The notes: a model not told the origin generated them from the letters alone. Numbered from the stretch's first letter, positions 1 through 8,960 are shown. The stretch: DNA of 12,754 nucleotides from Auxenochlorella pyrenoidosa (GCA_001430745.1 KQ482072.1:35364-48117), one strand, 5' to 3'. Numbers and translations: made by a program.

Positions 1-52
1 ACCACCACCACCACCACCCACACACACATACCACACCCTTCCCCCTCCCCAG

Positions 53-2376
53 ACGCCTTTGACGAGCTGCGGGAGCAGAACTCCATCGAGGCGGCGCTCA
101 TGCCCTGCATCGGCGGGCTGACCACGGGCGTGCTAGCGCTGGGCTACCCGGAGATTCTGTACCAGGTGGGCCGCCGATGACCAAGTATTTAGGGGTTGAG
201 GGTCAATCGGAAAACAATGGATTCTGTATTAGGTGGGCCGCCTCACGCCCCGGTGCGAGCCATTGGCTCCTGGCGCGCAGTAGCGTACAGCCCCCCTGAC
301 ACGCCTGGTACGCAATCTGACATGCTCACGCACGGGCGTGTGCACGCACGGGCACGCGCACGCACGGGCACGCGCCTCGCGCCTGCAGCCTGACCCAAGC
401 CGCTGCTGGCATGCACGCGCCGCCCCTCGCCATCTCTGGCCCCCCTGGTTGACGCGCCGTGCGCCCCCCACGCCGCCCCTACACCCACCCTGCAGGGCTT
501 TGACAACGTGAACAACATTCTGTCCTCAAATGGCGCCTATGCACCCGGCCTGCTCATCCAGATCGTGGTCATGAAAGTCATCGCCACCTCCATCTGCCGC
601 GGCTCGGGCCTGCAGGCAAGCACCCACGGGCGGCCCCAGGGCTGGCGGCGAGCCCTCGCCGACGGGCCCTGGGCTGGCAGCCCGCTTGCGGCGCGGCCGT
701 GCCGCCGCGGGCACGGCTGGGCACACCCCCTGCTCTGCACCACCAGCCATGTGTCACTTCCCCCCAAAAAGTAAAAATCAAAAATCAACATCCAGCATCC
801 ACTTGCTTCCCTCATACCCACACGCTGTCAGAGCCAGCCAGGCGTGCCCGTCCAAACCCCCCATTCTCCCCACCCCCACCCCCACCCGCAGGGCGGCCTC
901 TACGCGCCCTCCATCTTCATCGGCGCCGCCCTGGGCACCGCATTCGGCCTGCTGGCGCACGCGCTGGGCGACCCGCTGGGCCTGCACCTGTCGGCGCCCC
1001 AGGCGTACGCGCTCGTGGGTGAGTGTTGCCCCCGCTCCTCCTCCGCCGGTGTTCCGAGCCCTGCCCCCGTATGCCTGCTGGCGCCCTTTCTCCCTGCGCC
1101 TTGTGAGCCAGCAGGCAACGGCCGCCCTGCCAGGCCCCTCCCGTCACCTGCCACCACCACCACCCCTCCCCCCACCCCTCTCCTGCCCCTGCACCCCTCT
1201 CGGCACTTGACGACACCACCCCCCACCTCCACTCCCCCAACCCCACCCACCCCTGCCCCTGCTCGGCCTGCAGGCGTGGCCGCCATGCTGGCCAGCAACT
1301 GCCAGGTGCCCCTCACCTCGGTGCTGCTGCTGTTTGAGCTGACCCGGGACTACCTCATCATCCTGCCCACCCTGGCCACTGTGGGCATCAGGTGTGTGGG
1401 GTGTGTGTGCGTGTGTGTGTGCCGTCGCCGTCGCGTTTGTTTGCGTGTGTGTGTGGTTCTTTTTGAGGAGGGCCGGCAGCGTGGGGAGCTGGGCAGGGAG
1501 TGCTGTCGCGTGTGCTTGGCCACCCTGGCCGCCGTGGGCATCGCGTGTGTGGGTGTGGATGTGGATGTGGGTGTGTGAATGGATGGGTTTGGCTCGGGGG
1601 GCGGCGTCGTGCTCCTGTGCACGGAGCGCAGCGCATGGCTGCTGTGCTGTGCTGAGCCCCGGCGCGCTGCCCCACTCCCCCGCAGCTTTTGGATTTCCTC
1701 GCTGGCGGCCCCCAGCGTAAAGAACGCCGCTGCGGCGCGCCGCATGTCTGCCGCCGCGGCCGCCTCGGCCGCGCTGGCCACCACCTGGCTCAAGCCGGCA
1801 GACACCGAGGCCGCGCTGCTCGGCAGCCTGAAGGAGCGGCTGGCAGCCGCCGTGTCGGCACAGCAGCAGCAGCAGCAGCAGCAGCCGCCCAACGGCGGCC
1901 ATGCCGCCTCGGCGAGCGTCGATGGCGCAGCACCCAGCGAGGGCTCCGCCGCCACTCCGGCCCCTCCCGCCGACCTTGCCTCCAGCTCCCTTGGTGGCAG
2001 CTTTGACGGCTTTGACCGTGCGCCGGCGGCGCCGGCGGCGCTGGCGGCCGCGGCCGCGCGTGCGGGCGAGGCCTCGCTGCCGGTCAGCGCCGCCCTCGAG
2101 CGCTCCTGCCTGCTGGTGGAGGCAGACATGGCGGTGGCGCGCGCCCTGGAGCTGATGCAGGCGGACGACCAGCATGTGGCTGTCGTGCTTGGCGAGGATG
2201 GCGGGGTGGTGGGCCTAGTCACTAGGGACGTGCTGGAAGAGTGCGTCGCTGCGGCGCAGGGCGCGCTGGAGGGTGCGCCGGTGGCCGCCAGCGCGGCCCG
2301 CGGCGTTGAGGCCACCGCAGAGCCCATCAGCAGCGGCAGGGCGGGCGGCAGCGCCGACGGCGCGGCCCGCGGCTGA
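53..2376 (+). CDS. CLC: CLC-type chloride channel/exchanger, plant CLC-e/f-like, 3' part of gene
   Basis: CLC proteins move chloride or other anions through, or exchange them for protons across, membranes; plant CLC-e/f members are in plastid or Golgi-type membranes. Proposed exons are 53-165, 496-615, 892-1018, 1274-1391 and 1686-2376. All phases agree, giving 388 residues to TGA. Visible family motifs are GGLYAPSIFIGAALG (the GxFxP anion-site region, Tyr replacing Phe), AYALVG, and NCQVPLTSVLLLFELTRDY followed by ILPTLATVG, matching the last CLC helices. After the membrane part come an Ala-rich linker, eight Gln encoded by pure CAG (1861-1884), and one CBS-like motif (about 2080-2241, containing VVGLVTRDVLEE). 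Most CLCs with regulatory tails have two CBS motifs; I see one. The intron after 615 has a GC donor. The selectivity helices GSGIP and GKEGP would lie upstream of the window, so channel versus exchanger cannot be judged. Confidence 0.92.
327..374 (+). repeat. 16-bp tandem repeat, three copies, in a CLC intron
   Basis: Three head-to-tail copies of CACGCACGGGCACGCG lie at 327-342, 343-358 and 359-374. The first copy ends GTGTG instead of ACGCG. It lies within the intron 166-495 and looks like a small minisatellite of alternating purine-pyrimidine DNA. No function is suggested. Confidence 0.8.
616..891 (+). other. GC-AG intron in the CLC gene
   Basis: The exon ends CTGCAG and the intron begins GCAAGC. 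It ends with a C-rich tract and CCCGCAG. Joining 615 to 892 gives GSGLQ|GGLYAPS, the expected CLC sequence in phase 0. No GT near the junction would give this protein, so a GC donor is needed. The remaining eight positions of the donor context fit what is known of GC-AG introns, which need strong pairing elsewhere with U1. Confidence 0.85.
1392..1685 (+). other. CLC intron with TG-repeat donor and a duplicated exon end
   Basis: The intron opens directly into a TG-rich tract (1392 to about 1455). At 1520-1553 it carries a 30/34-identical copy of the last exon bases plus donor (1367-1400), 153 bases downstream. Reading stays open through the copy until TGA at 1576-1578. A donor in the copy, after 1544, would have the same phase as the main donor. 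Confidence 0.75.
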
Positions 2377-2455
2377 GCCCAGAGCCGCAGGGGCGGCGGC
2401 GGACGAGCCGCCTCCCCTCTTGCAATGTGGGCCGGCTTACCAGTTGATTCTTCGA

Positions 2456-2491
2456 GGGCCCCCGCGCCTGCCCTTGTGGGCGCGGGGGCCC
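2456..2491. other. Perfect 13-bp G/C hairpin after the CLC stop
   Basis: The arms GGGCCCCCGCGCC (2456-2468) and GGCGCGGGGGCCC (2479-2491) are exact reverse complements around a 10-base loop. The hairpin begins 80 bases after the CLC stop codon, so it would lie in the 3' UTR if the transcript extends to the TGTAA at 2740. A very stable RNA stem is expected. Its role in RNA stability or 3' processing is only a guess. Confidence 0.8.
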
Positions 2492-2739
2492 CACGTTCAC
2501 TGAGATTTGATTCCTCTCCTCCCATCCTTTCACCCCTCTCCCCAACCATCACTGCTCTTCTTTTGGCGCCGCCCGCCCTGGCGGCGCGTGTACCCTCAAC
2601 TGCCACCGTCGTCCCAATACCCAGCGATACTATACATAAATTTGTTCCTAGCACAACGTGCTTTTGCTCTCCTCCTGTAGGACTCATACTAACTGAATAC
2701 TGCCCATGCCCTGCACCTCTCCTGCGGCAAGTGTACGCC

Positions 2740-2744
2740 TGTAA
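2740..2744 (+). terminator. Candidate poly(A) signal TGTAA for the CLC gene
   Basis: TGTAA is the dominant poly(A) signal in green algae. This copy lies 364 bases after the CLC stop and is the only + strand copy I saw between the CLC stop and the convergent gene's stop at 3186. If used, cleavage would be expected 10-20 bases further on. Confidence 0.4.
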
Positions 2745-3185
2745 TGCTAGGCATCAGCCTGCGGTGTTTGTGCAGGCAGGCATACTTGCAGACGCATGAT
2801 GTGCGAGCAAAAAAATGGCAACGCATTGAGCAGGCTCAAGGAAACGGCAGGGCCGTGGGGCCGCATTGCCCTTGCCAAGTGGGAATGATGTGCGGTGAGG
2901 TATGCACAGAGCAAAGTGCAGCTGACATGGCACGCATGCTGGCACAGCGTGGTCTTCAAAACCAGCTCAAGAAGGCGTTTGTCACAGGGCCGCCATACCA
3001 TATCCCCAGCATTCCCCCCCTGAACACCACCAACCAAGGTGTGTGCTCATCTTGGTGGCAACACATCCCCTGACATCCGGCAGCCTCCTGCTCAGCCCTC
3101 CTGTCAAGTTCTTTTAGCAGGCCGATCCAGAGGTAGCGTAGTTTGGCATGCAAGGATAAAATAGTAGCGGCAGCGACCTGCTGCG

Positions 3186-6100
3186 TCATCCTGGCTTCCC
3201 TCTGGCTGCACCTTCTGCCATCAGCGCTGCCGCCACAGCCGCCGCTGCAGCACGCGGGGATGCTGCCGAGAGGCTGCCCCTGCGCCCGGCACCCTGTGCT
3301 GCTGCGACAAAGCTGCTCGTCCGCCGAGCCGCGCTTCCAACCTGTGTGTCTACTGCCGCGCTTGCTGCCGCCAGCTGCTGCGCACTCAGCAAACTGCTCC
3401 GTCGGCGGCCTCTGGCAGCTGGTGCTGGTGCTGCTGCCAGCTGCTGGGATGCAAGAAAGCTTTTGCGACCTCTCGTGCTGGCTGCTGCCCCTGCCGCCGC
3501 CGCCGCTGCTAGCTGCTGGGGTGCCAAGCTGCTGCGTCGCGGCTCCTCCTGTGGTGCGGCCTCTGTCACCACCGCTGCCAGCTGCCGGGGGCTCAAGTTG
3601 CTCCCCCGTCGCTCGGCCTCTGCATGCGGCCCAGGCCCTGCCGCCGCTGCCGCCAGCTGCTGAGGCAGCAGCAGGCTGCTCTTGCGCCTGCTGGCCTGCA
3701 GGGCCACACCCCGCATGCGCCGCTCCTCTGCCGGGTGCTGCAGCTGCAGCAGCTGCTCCTGGCGCTGCTTGGGCAGCAGCAGGAGCACCCCCTCTGCCTC
3801 CTCCTCGCCCAACAGCGGCAGCAGCAGCGCGGCAGCCTCTGCCCCGCCCATCAGCAGCAGGCTCGTCTTCTCGGCGGCGCTCAGCTGCTGGAAATGCGCC
3901 AGCAGAGCGCACCCAGGATCCAGCCGGGGAGTGGCATCCAGTGCGGCCGGCGGCGGCGACTGTGGGGTCGCCAGCATTTCGCCGAACTGCACCTCGACCG
4001 CAGCCGCCGGCCCCGCCGCTGCTGCAGTGTGCCGGCGAGCCGCTGCCGCCTGGCGTTGGTGTGCCGCCGCCAGGGCCGCTGCCATTGCCCTCTGGGGCAG
4101 CAGGTCGAGCAAGCGCTGGCGTGGGCTGCCCGAGGCTTGCTCCAACAGGGTAGCGATGTCGACAGGTTGGGCAGCTGCCAGCATGGCAGCAAGGTGGCGG
4201 TCGTCCAACCGCTGCAGCACCTCTGCCGCCCAGCTGCTGCGGCTGCCAGCCTCGGGCCCTCCTGCTGCCGTGTGTGCATCTGCCGGGCTCCGGCCTGGCG
4301 TTGCAGCATCTGCCTGGCCGCAACAGCCGCCAACCAGCAGCTGCAGCGCGGCCGCCGGCATGAGCCAGTGGAGCAGCCCGGCAGCTGCGCCCGGCAGCAT
4401 ACCGAGCACCAGCTCCTGCCGTGCCGCCTCTGGCTTCGCGGCCAGCAGCTCTGCTGCTTGCTGGGGAGGCACGGCCTGCAGCACTGCCACCTGCTGCTGC
4501 TGCGCCAGCTTGGATCCAAGGCGAGCCGCTGCCTGCTCGGGCGGCAGCGTGGCCAGCAGCTTTGCAAGAAGCAGGGGATTGCGGTCGATGAATGCATCTG
4601 TGCTGAGGGCCAGGGCGGAGCCAAGCTCATCATACAGCTGCAGGGAGGGCAGGGAGGGCAGGGAGGGCAGGGAGGGAGGAGGGAGGTAAGGGGGATGTCG
4701 ACCAGTGGGCAGAAGAGAACAAGCAAGAGGGAGAGCAGGAGGCGCGGCGCCTGGGGGCGCATTGGGAGGCCGGCACCCAGTCGCAGCTTTGCACTTTCGC
4801 CGTGCTTTGCTGTCAAGGAGCAAGAAGCACAGGCAGCTTGTGTGTTGTGTGCATGCTGCGGGTGCAACCCACTTCTGGCTCACAGCCACTTCTGGCCCAC
4901 AGCTTGCCTGCAGCCTTGCCGGCTCCTCCAACAGAACGGCCAGCCCCGCCCGCTCCGCATCTGTCATAGCAGCCAGCAGCTGCCGCCGCTGCTCCGCCGG
5001 CTGGCTCAGCAGCAGCACCGCCCGCGCCTCTGGCTGCAGGCAGCGCAGCGCGCCCAGCGCGCCGCCGACAACAAAGCCGCCGTCGACGCTCCTGCCGCCC
5101 CCAGCAGTCCAGCTTGTCCAGTTGCTGGCAGCGCCACTGCCGGATGCTGCGCCCGGCTGGAACACCTGCCGCTGGTGGGGCGGCCTGTCCGGCTCGGCGC
5201 TGCTGCCATGCTGCAGCCGGCTGGTGTGGCGGGTCCGTGGGGTGACGGCGCCTGCGGCCGGCATAACAGGTGCGCTCAGGGCTGCCGCCAGCGCCGCCTC
5301 GGCCCGCTTGCCCTGCCGCCGCTCCCTCTGCTGGTGCTGCGCCTCCACCGCCGCGCCTGCCAGGCGTTCAAGCTCGGCGGCCTGCCTCAGCAGGGTGCTG
5401 GTCGGCTCTGCTGCGGCATCCCTCGACCCGCTGCAGACCAGGGCATGGGAAGCACCCCTCATGAGAGAGCCAAGCTTCGCTCTCGGATTGGTTCTGTGAA
5501 CAGCCGGGCGGCCAGCCATGCCACAGCCATGCCAGCCAGGTGCAGGTGGGACCCCCGCGCGCTGTGCCCACGCTGCGCGGCAGCGACCCCGCCCACCTGT
5601 GCGGCCGGCGCAGCTGCTCATTGGAGCGCCAGCTGGACGCCAGCACCGCTGCGCCCGCGTGCCGCCAGCGCAGCGTCGCCAGTCGGCGCGCGAGGTGTGC
5701 CTCGACCGCCCGCCGCTCCTGGCCTGCCTCCTCACAGACCTTGCCCAGGGCTGCCATCCCCCGCCTGCAATCCTCCAGCTCCAGCGCGACTGTCTCCTTG
5801 TCCTGCAGGTGGAGAGACGCCTCCGAGGCAGCACAGTGAGCAGGTCGCAACCGACCGCCTGCCACCAGCCGGGCTGGTGCTGCACAGCCCCTGGCCCCGC
5901 TGTCCAAACTGCCCAGCCCACACCACCAGCAGGGAGAGGAGAAGAAGTGTGACGTGGCACTCTGTGCGACACTCGGGGGTGTCAGGCCGCCACTCACGAT
6001 GCGCAGCCGGCCAATCTCGGTCCTCAGGAAGCCCATGCTGGAGACCTCCCAGCGCAGCTGCGAGGCCTCGGCCGCCAGGTTGGCGTTGGCCACTGCCAGT

Positions 6101-8486
6101 GCCTGCACCTGTGCCTGCTGCTGCTGGATGGCGGCAGCCAGCACACCTGCAGAGAGGGGCCCAGCGCAGGCTTGCTTGATTTGGCTTAAAGTCTGTCTAA
6201 CCGCAACTTTCTTGCGACAGAGACCCAGGTAGGTAAGATATCGGAGAGGCGAGGATGGAAGCGTGGAAGCACGCGTATTAAGGGCCAAGCAGCACCAGCC
6301 AGGCCTGCCTGTGGCACCTCAGCCCTGGACCAGGCCGGGCCATCACTGCTGGACAGGGGACGAGGCTGCTCGCAGGAGTGCTGCCCGCCCCCCCCCCCCC
6401 CTCCTCCCACCACACACACGCATACACACACACACACGCCACACACACACCTGTGTAGCTGTTCCACAGCTGCGCCAGCAGGCGGCCCCGCTCGGCGCAG
6501 CCCACCTCCACCTGTCGCACCGCCTCGGCCATGCAGGCAGCCAGCCCGGCCGCAAGCGAGGCGCAGCAGTAGCCATCCCAGGCGGGGTCATTGATGGGGG
6601 GCGGAGGGAGCACGGGGGGCGGCGTGGGCGCGGCAGCGTCCGGGGCTGACATGGCGGCAGAAGCTGCTTTGGTCAAGGGGCTGGAATCCAGGCAGAGCAC
6701 GCTACCAGTGGAATGCAGCACCATGCTGGAATGCTCGGCCGCCTGTGCCCGGCTCCTGCCCTGCCCGCCCGCGCGGCCAGCCCCCGGCGGGGCACAGCAC
6801 AGGCGGCTGCTGGCTGGGGGGGGCGCCAGCGGCGGCAGCGGGCTGGGCGAGCCGCTGGCGCTGCCGTGGCTGCTGGGGCGGAGGAAGCCGCTGCTGCTGC
6901 GGACCCCCTGCAAGGCCTCATCCAGCCTGCCCGGCGGCGCCCGCGCCAAGCCCGCCCCGGTGTCGCTGCTGCCAGCGAGCCAGGCAGGCCCAGCCAGCAG
7001 CCCGCTGCCGGCCCCAGCATGCCCCGGCTGCGCCCTGCGCAGCTGTTGTTCGTGCTGGACGGGTGCATATTCGGCAGTCAGGCCCAGCAGAGCCGCAGCG
7101 CTTGAGCAGAGCAGCAGCTGCTGCCGCCACGTCGCCGCCCTAGGCGCCGCGGCGGCGGGGTCTGCAAGCAGCTGGTGCAGCGCAGCCAGAGCCGACTCGG
7201 CCTCGTGCCGGCTGCTGGGGCCCTCTGAAGGGAGCACCAGCAGGCAGGGCGTGCCGGCTGCATCCCCTGCCCTCACGGGCATGAGCTCTGCAGAGTCAGG
7301 TGGACGGGGGACGAGCAGCACCTAGGTCTCAAGGCAGCAGCAAGTTCCAGGGTTTCAGCACGCAAAGAAGGCTCAGCCACCATACACACAGCGTGCCAAC
7401 ATGCAGCCTTGCTGGGAGACGACTGCCCATTAGCTCGTGGGGCCCACTTGCAAACTGGTCGGTCAGCGGCGGCATGCGCAGCGCCAACAGCCCCCGCTGC
7501 ACCCCCTGCTGAGTGTGCTGCCGCCGCCCGGGCTGCTGTGGTGCAGCCAGGTACAGTCGCTGCCGTAGCAGGTGGCCCCCGAGCCAATGGGGCTGCGCGC
7601 TGCCTGCCTCTGGTGTTGGCAGATGCTGCTGCTTGGCCTCAGCACCTGCCTGAGCAGGGCAGGCAGGCTGGGCCTGCTGTTCCAAGCCAGCAGTGCCGCC
7701 GCTGCTGGTGCTGCCAGGCAGCAGCAGCTGGAAGCCATCTTCAAGGGAGGCTGCTGAGGGCACTGGCAGAGTGTCTGCTACTTCCAGTCCAGCAAAAACT
7801 TGCTGCTGGCCCGACTGCGTGGCAGAAGGGCCGCTGCCCGCTGGGCCAGGCGAAAGGCGTGGGGAATGCAACAGCCTGGCCGCCTGCGTCTGCTGCGCAT
7901 GCTGGCTGCCCGCCTTGCGCCCTGCCCGCGACGCCTGGGCGCTTGGCTGCGCTGCATGCGCCCCAGCTACCCCTGTGGCTGCAGGGCGGGTGCCTGCCGC
8001 AATAGCGGCCTTCAGGCGTTGCTGGAGCTGTTGGCGAGCCAGAGAAGTGTAGGCTGGCAGCGGCTCTGCTGGTGCACTCGCCACTTGCTCAGCACCAGAG
8101 ACCTTGACACCGGCCGCAGAGTCTGGCTGCACGGGAGCTTGCAGAGCAGCGTGATGGGCAGCTACGGTGGCAGCAGCACCGGCCATGGCAGCAGCGTTAC
8201 GGCTCAAGCTGTTGCCACCTGCGCCGATCTCTGCTGCCAGGCTCGCTGGGGCGGGGTCGCCAGCTGCATCTCCCCCGTGCTGTGAAGTCTTGCTGTCGGC
8301 AGAGGAGAGGTCTGCAGCAAGGCGACCGTGTTGAGGCCCCTCCTCAGCTGCTCTCCCCTGCGCCTCAGTGGCTGGAGGCGACGCCGAGCCGGGCTCTGGT
8401 TCCTCCACCTGTGCGAGCCTGGCCAGGAGCTCGTGGGGCGGCACAGCGCCAGTGAGGGCTGCTTTGCGGCGGCGAGTCCCTATCAT
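3186..8486 (-). CDS. Large coiled-coil protein with axonemal dynein light-chain-like motif and RRxS repeat tail
   Basis: Proposed exons on the - strand are 8486-7448, 7287-6451, 6146-5998, 5802-5597, 5493-4908 and 4637-3186. All phases agree, giving about 1422 residues. Residues 1-600 are mostly low-complexity Ala/Gln/Pro/Ser. At 604-626 is RQVEVGCAERGRLLAQLW followed by NSYTG. This resembles the RQV..NCAERG motif of DNALI1/p28-type axonemal dynein light chains and related AXDND1. A coiled coil follows (about 626-743). Next are amphipathic helical repeats with LPPEQAA and VPPQQAAELL (about 800-1200), then seven R-R-x-S/T repeats (1256-1400). The last four introns are well supported by phase. 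The first (7447-7288, weak donor CAA|GTGGGC) is the least certain, so the N-terminus may be wrong. The intron 4907-4638 has a GC donor and no in-frame stop. No enzyme motif is visible. A structural, cytoskeletal or scaffold role is inference. Confidence 0.7.
3255..3692 (-). repeat. Protein repeat region: seven basic-x-Ser / QQLAA units
   Basis: The C-terminus of the - strand gene repeats a unit of about 15-26 residues. Units begin RRKSSLLLPQQLAAA, RRGSNLSPRQLAAV, RRSSLAPQQLAAA, GRKSFLASQQLAAA and RRRSSLLSAQQLAAA. Two shorter units, RRTSSFVAAAQ and RRGSLSAASPR, follow. Each has an R-R/K-x-S/T core like sites of basophilic AGC-type kinases (PKA/PKG), followed in the first five by a Gln-Leu-Ala helix. 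The DNA copies have diverged, so the repeat appears to be kept at protein level. Confidence 0.75.
4638..4907 (-). other. GC-AG intron, in-frame and stop-free, in the dynein-light-chain-like gene
   Basis: On the - strand the exon ends CTGCAG and the intron starts GCAAGC, the same donor as in the CLC gene. It ends in a long C/T tract and CTGCAG before CTGTATGATGAG. Length is 270 bases, a multiple of three, with no stop in frame, so retention would add 90 residues. Intron status is inferred from the strong acceptor tract and the Cys/Pro-rich unlikely translation. Confidence 0.65.
4641..4676 (+). repeat. 9-bp minisatellite CAGGGAGGG, four copies
   Basis: Four exact copies of CAGGGAGGG run from 4641 to 4676, followed by GGAGG-rich sequence. 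The many GGG runs could form a G-quadruplex in + strand DNA. On the - strand the array is the pyrimidine tract just before the acceptor at 4639-4638. Confidence 0.85.
6388..6450. repeat. C14 run and CA/TG repeat in an intron
   Basis: On the + strand there are 14 consecutive C (6388-6401) and then an interrupted CA repeat (about 6411-6450). On the - strand this is the start of the intron 6450-6147, so the donor ACACAG|GTGTGT opens straight into a TG repeat and then a G run. Confidence 0.85.
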
Positions 8487-8527
8487 CGGACCTGGCCTCT
8501 GCGAGCAAGCTCCTGGGCTGGCCTGCC

Positions 8528-8755
8528 TCAGAGTGCCGGGGGCTGGCGGCGGCAGGAAAATTGGGGGCGTCTTGGAGGGCCCTCCCGCAGGCTCAACCCC
8601 CGCTCGGAGGGCCCCCAAGAGCCGCTGCGGGGCTGTGCCGTGCGATTGAATGCGGAGCTGAGAGTCAGCAGAGTGGCGTTCGTGTTGTGGAAAGCGAGGA
8701 GCTTGTCGAAGTGATCTGTGGGCTCAATATCCCGAATTTCAAGGGACTGTCTGCC
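8528..8755 (-). other. Unassigned coding-like frame
   Basis: A 75-codon frame on the - strand reads like ordinary protein, for example EIRDIEPTDHFDKLLAFHNT, then ATLLTLSSAFNRTAQ, with mostly G/C third positions. It has no ATG, has a TGA immediately upstream at 8758-8756, and ends in TGA at 8530-8528. The same frame above the first TGA (8860-8759) also reads plausibly (IVLNRFAWRPNIALLSML). It may be a 5' exon of the - strand gene with a sequence error, a decayed gene, or chance. Confidence 0.3.
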
Positions 8756-8960
8756 TCAAACGGGCCTAGGCTGCAGGGAGAGCATGGGCTCTGTCAGCAT
8801 GCTCAGCAGCGCTATGTTGGGGCGCCAGGCGAACCTGTTCAGAACTATCTTGCACTGTGATCACACGCTCTTTGCCCCTCGCAGCCCGTTCACCTCGGCA
8901 CGACACTTTGCGTGTTGGCCGCTCTTCTAGGCTCTCGCCACCGTATCCCCCGCAACCTGG

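Larger units (their letters stand above)
2377..3185. other. Convergent intergenic region
   Basis: These 809 bases separate the stop codons of the CLC gene and the - strand gene. They contain the 13-bp hairpin and the TGTAA described separately. From about 2580 to 3150 base composition is more even than in the flanking exons. Short open frames here show no recognisable protein. I saw no TGTAA on the - strand, so the poly(A) site of the - strand gene is not identified. Confidence 0.6.

Noticed and set aside
327..374. CRISPR-like array.
   Set aside because: The three 16-bp units are directly adjacent with no spacers, lie in a eukaryotic intron and have no cas genes nearby.
1144..2687. Two long open frames on the - strand opposite the CLC gene.
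   Set aside because: The + strand carries conserved CLC motifs with correct splice phases; the opposite frames are Arg/His/Ala-rich and cross introns and exons alike.
3624..6179. Very long open frame on the + strand opposite the dynein-light-chain-like gene (851 codons).
   Set aside because: It runs across the proposed introns without regard to their borders, is rich in Arg/Cys/Gln from reversed GCN/CTG codons, and has no family motif. Long antisense frames are expected in GC-rich repeats with few stops.
8756..8758. Selenocysteine at the TGA in the coding-like - strand frame.
   Set aside because: Green algae do make selenoproteins, but the frame lacks a start, a second TGA closes it at 8528, no known selenoprotein motif is present and I saw no SECIS-like element.
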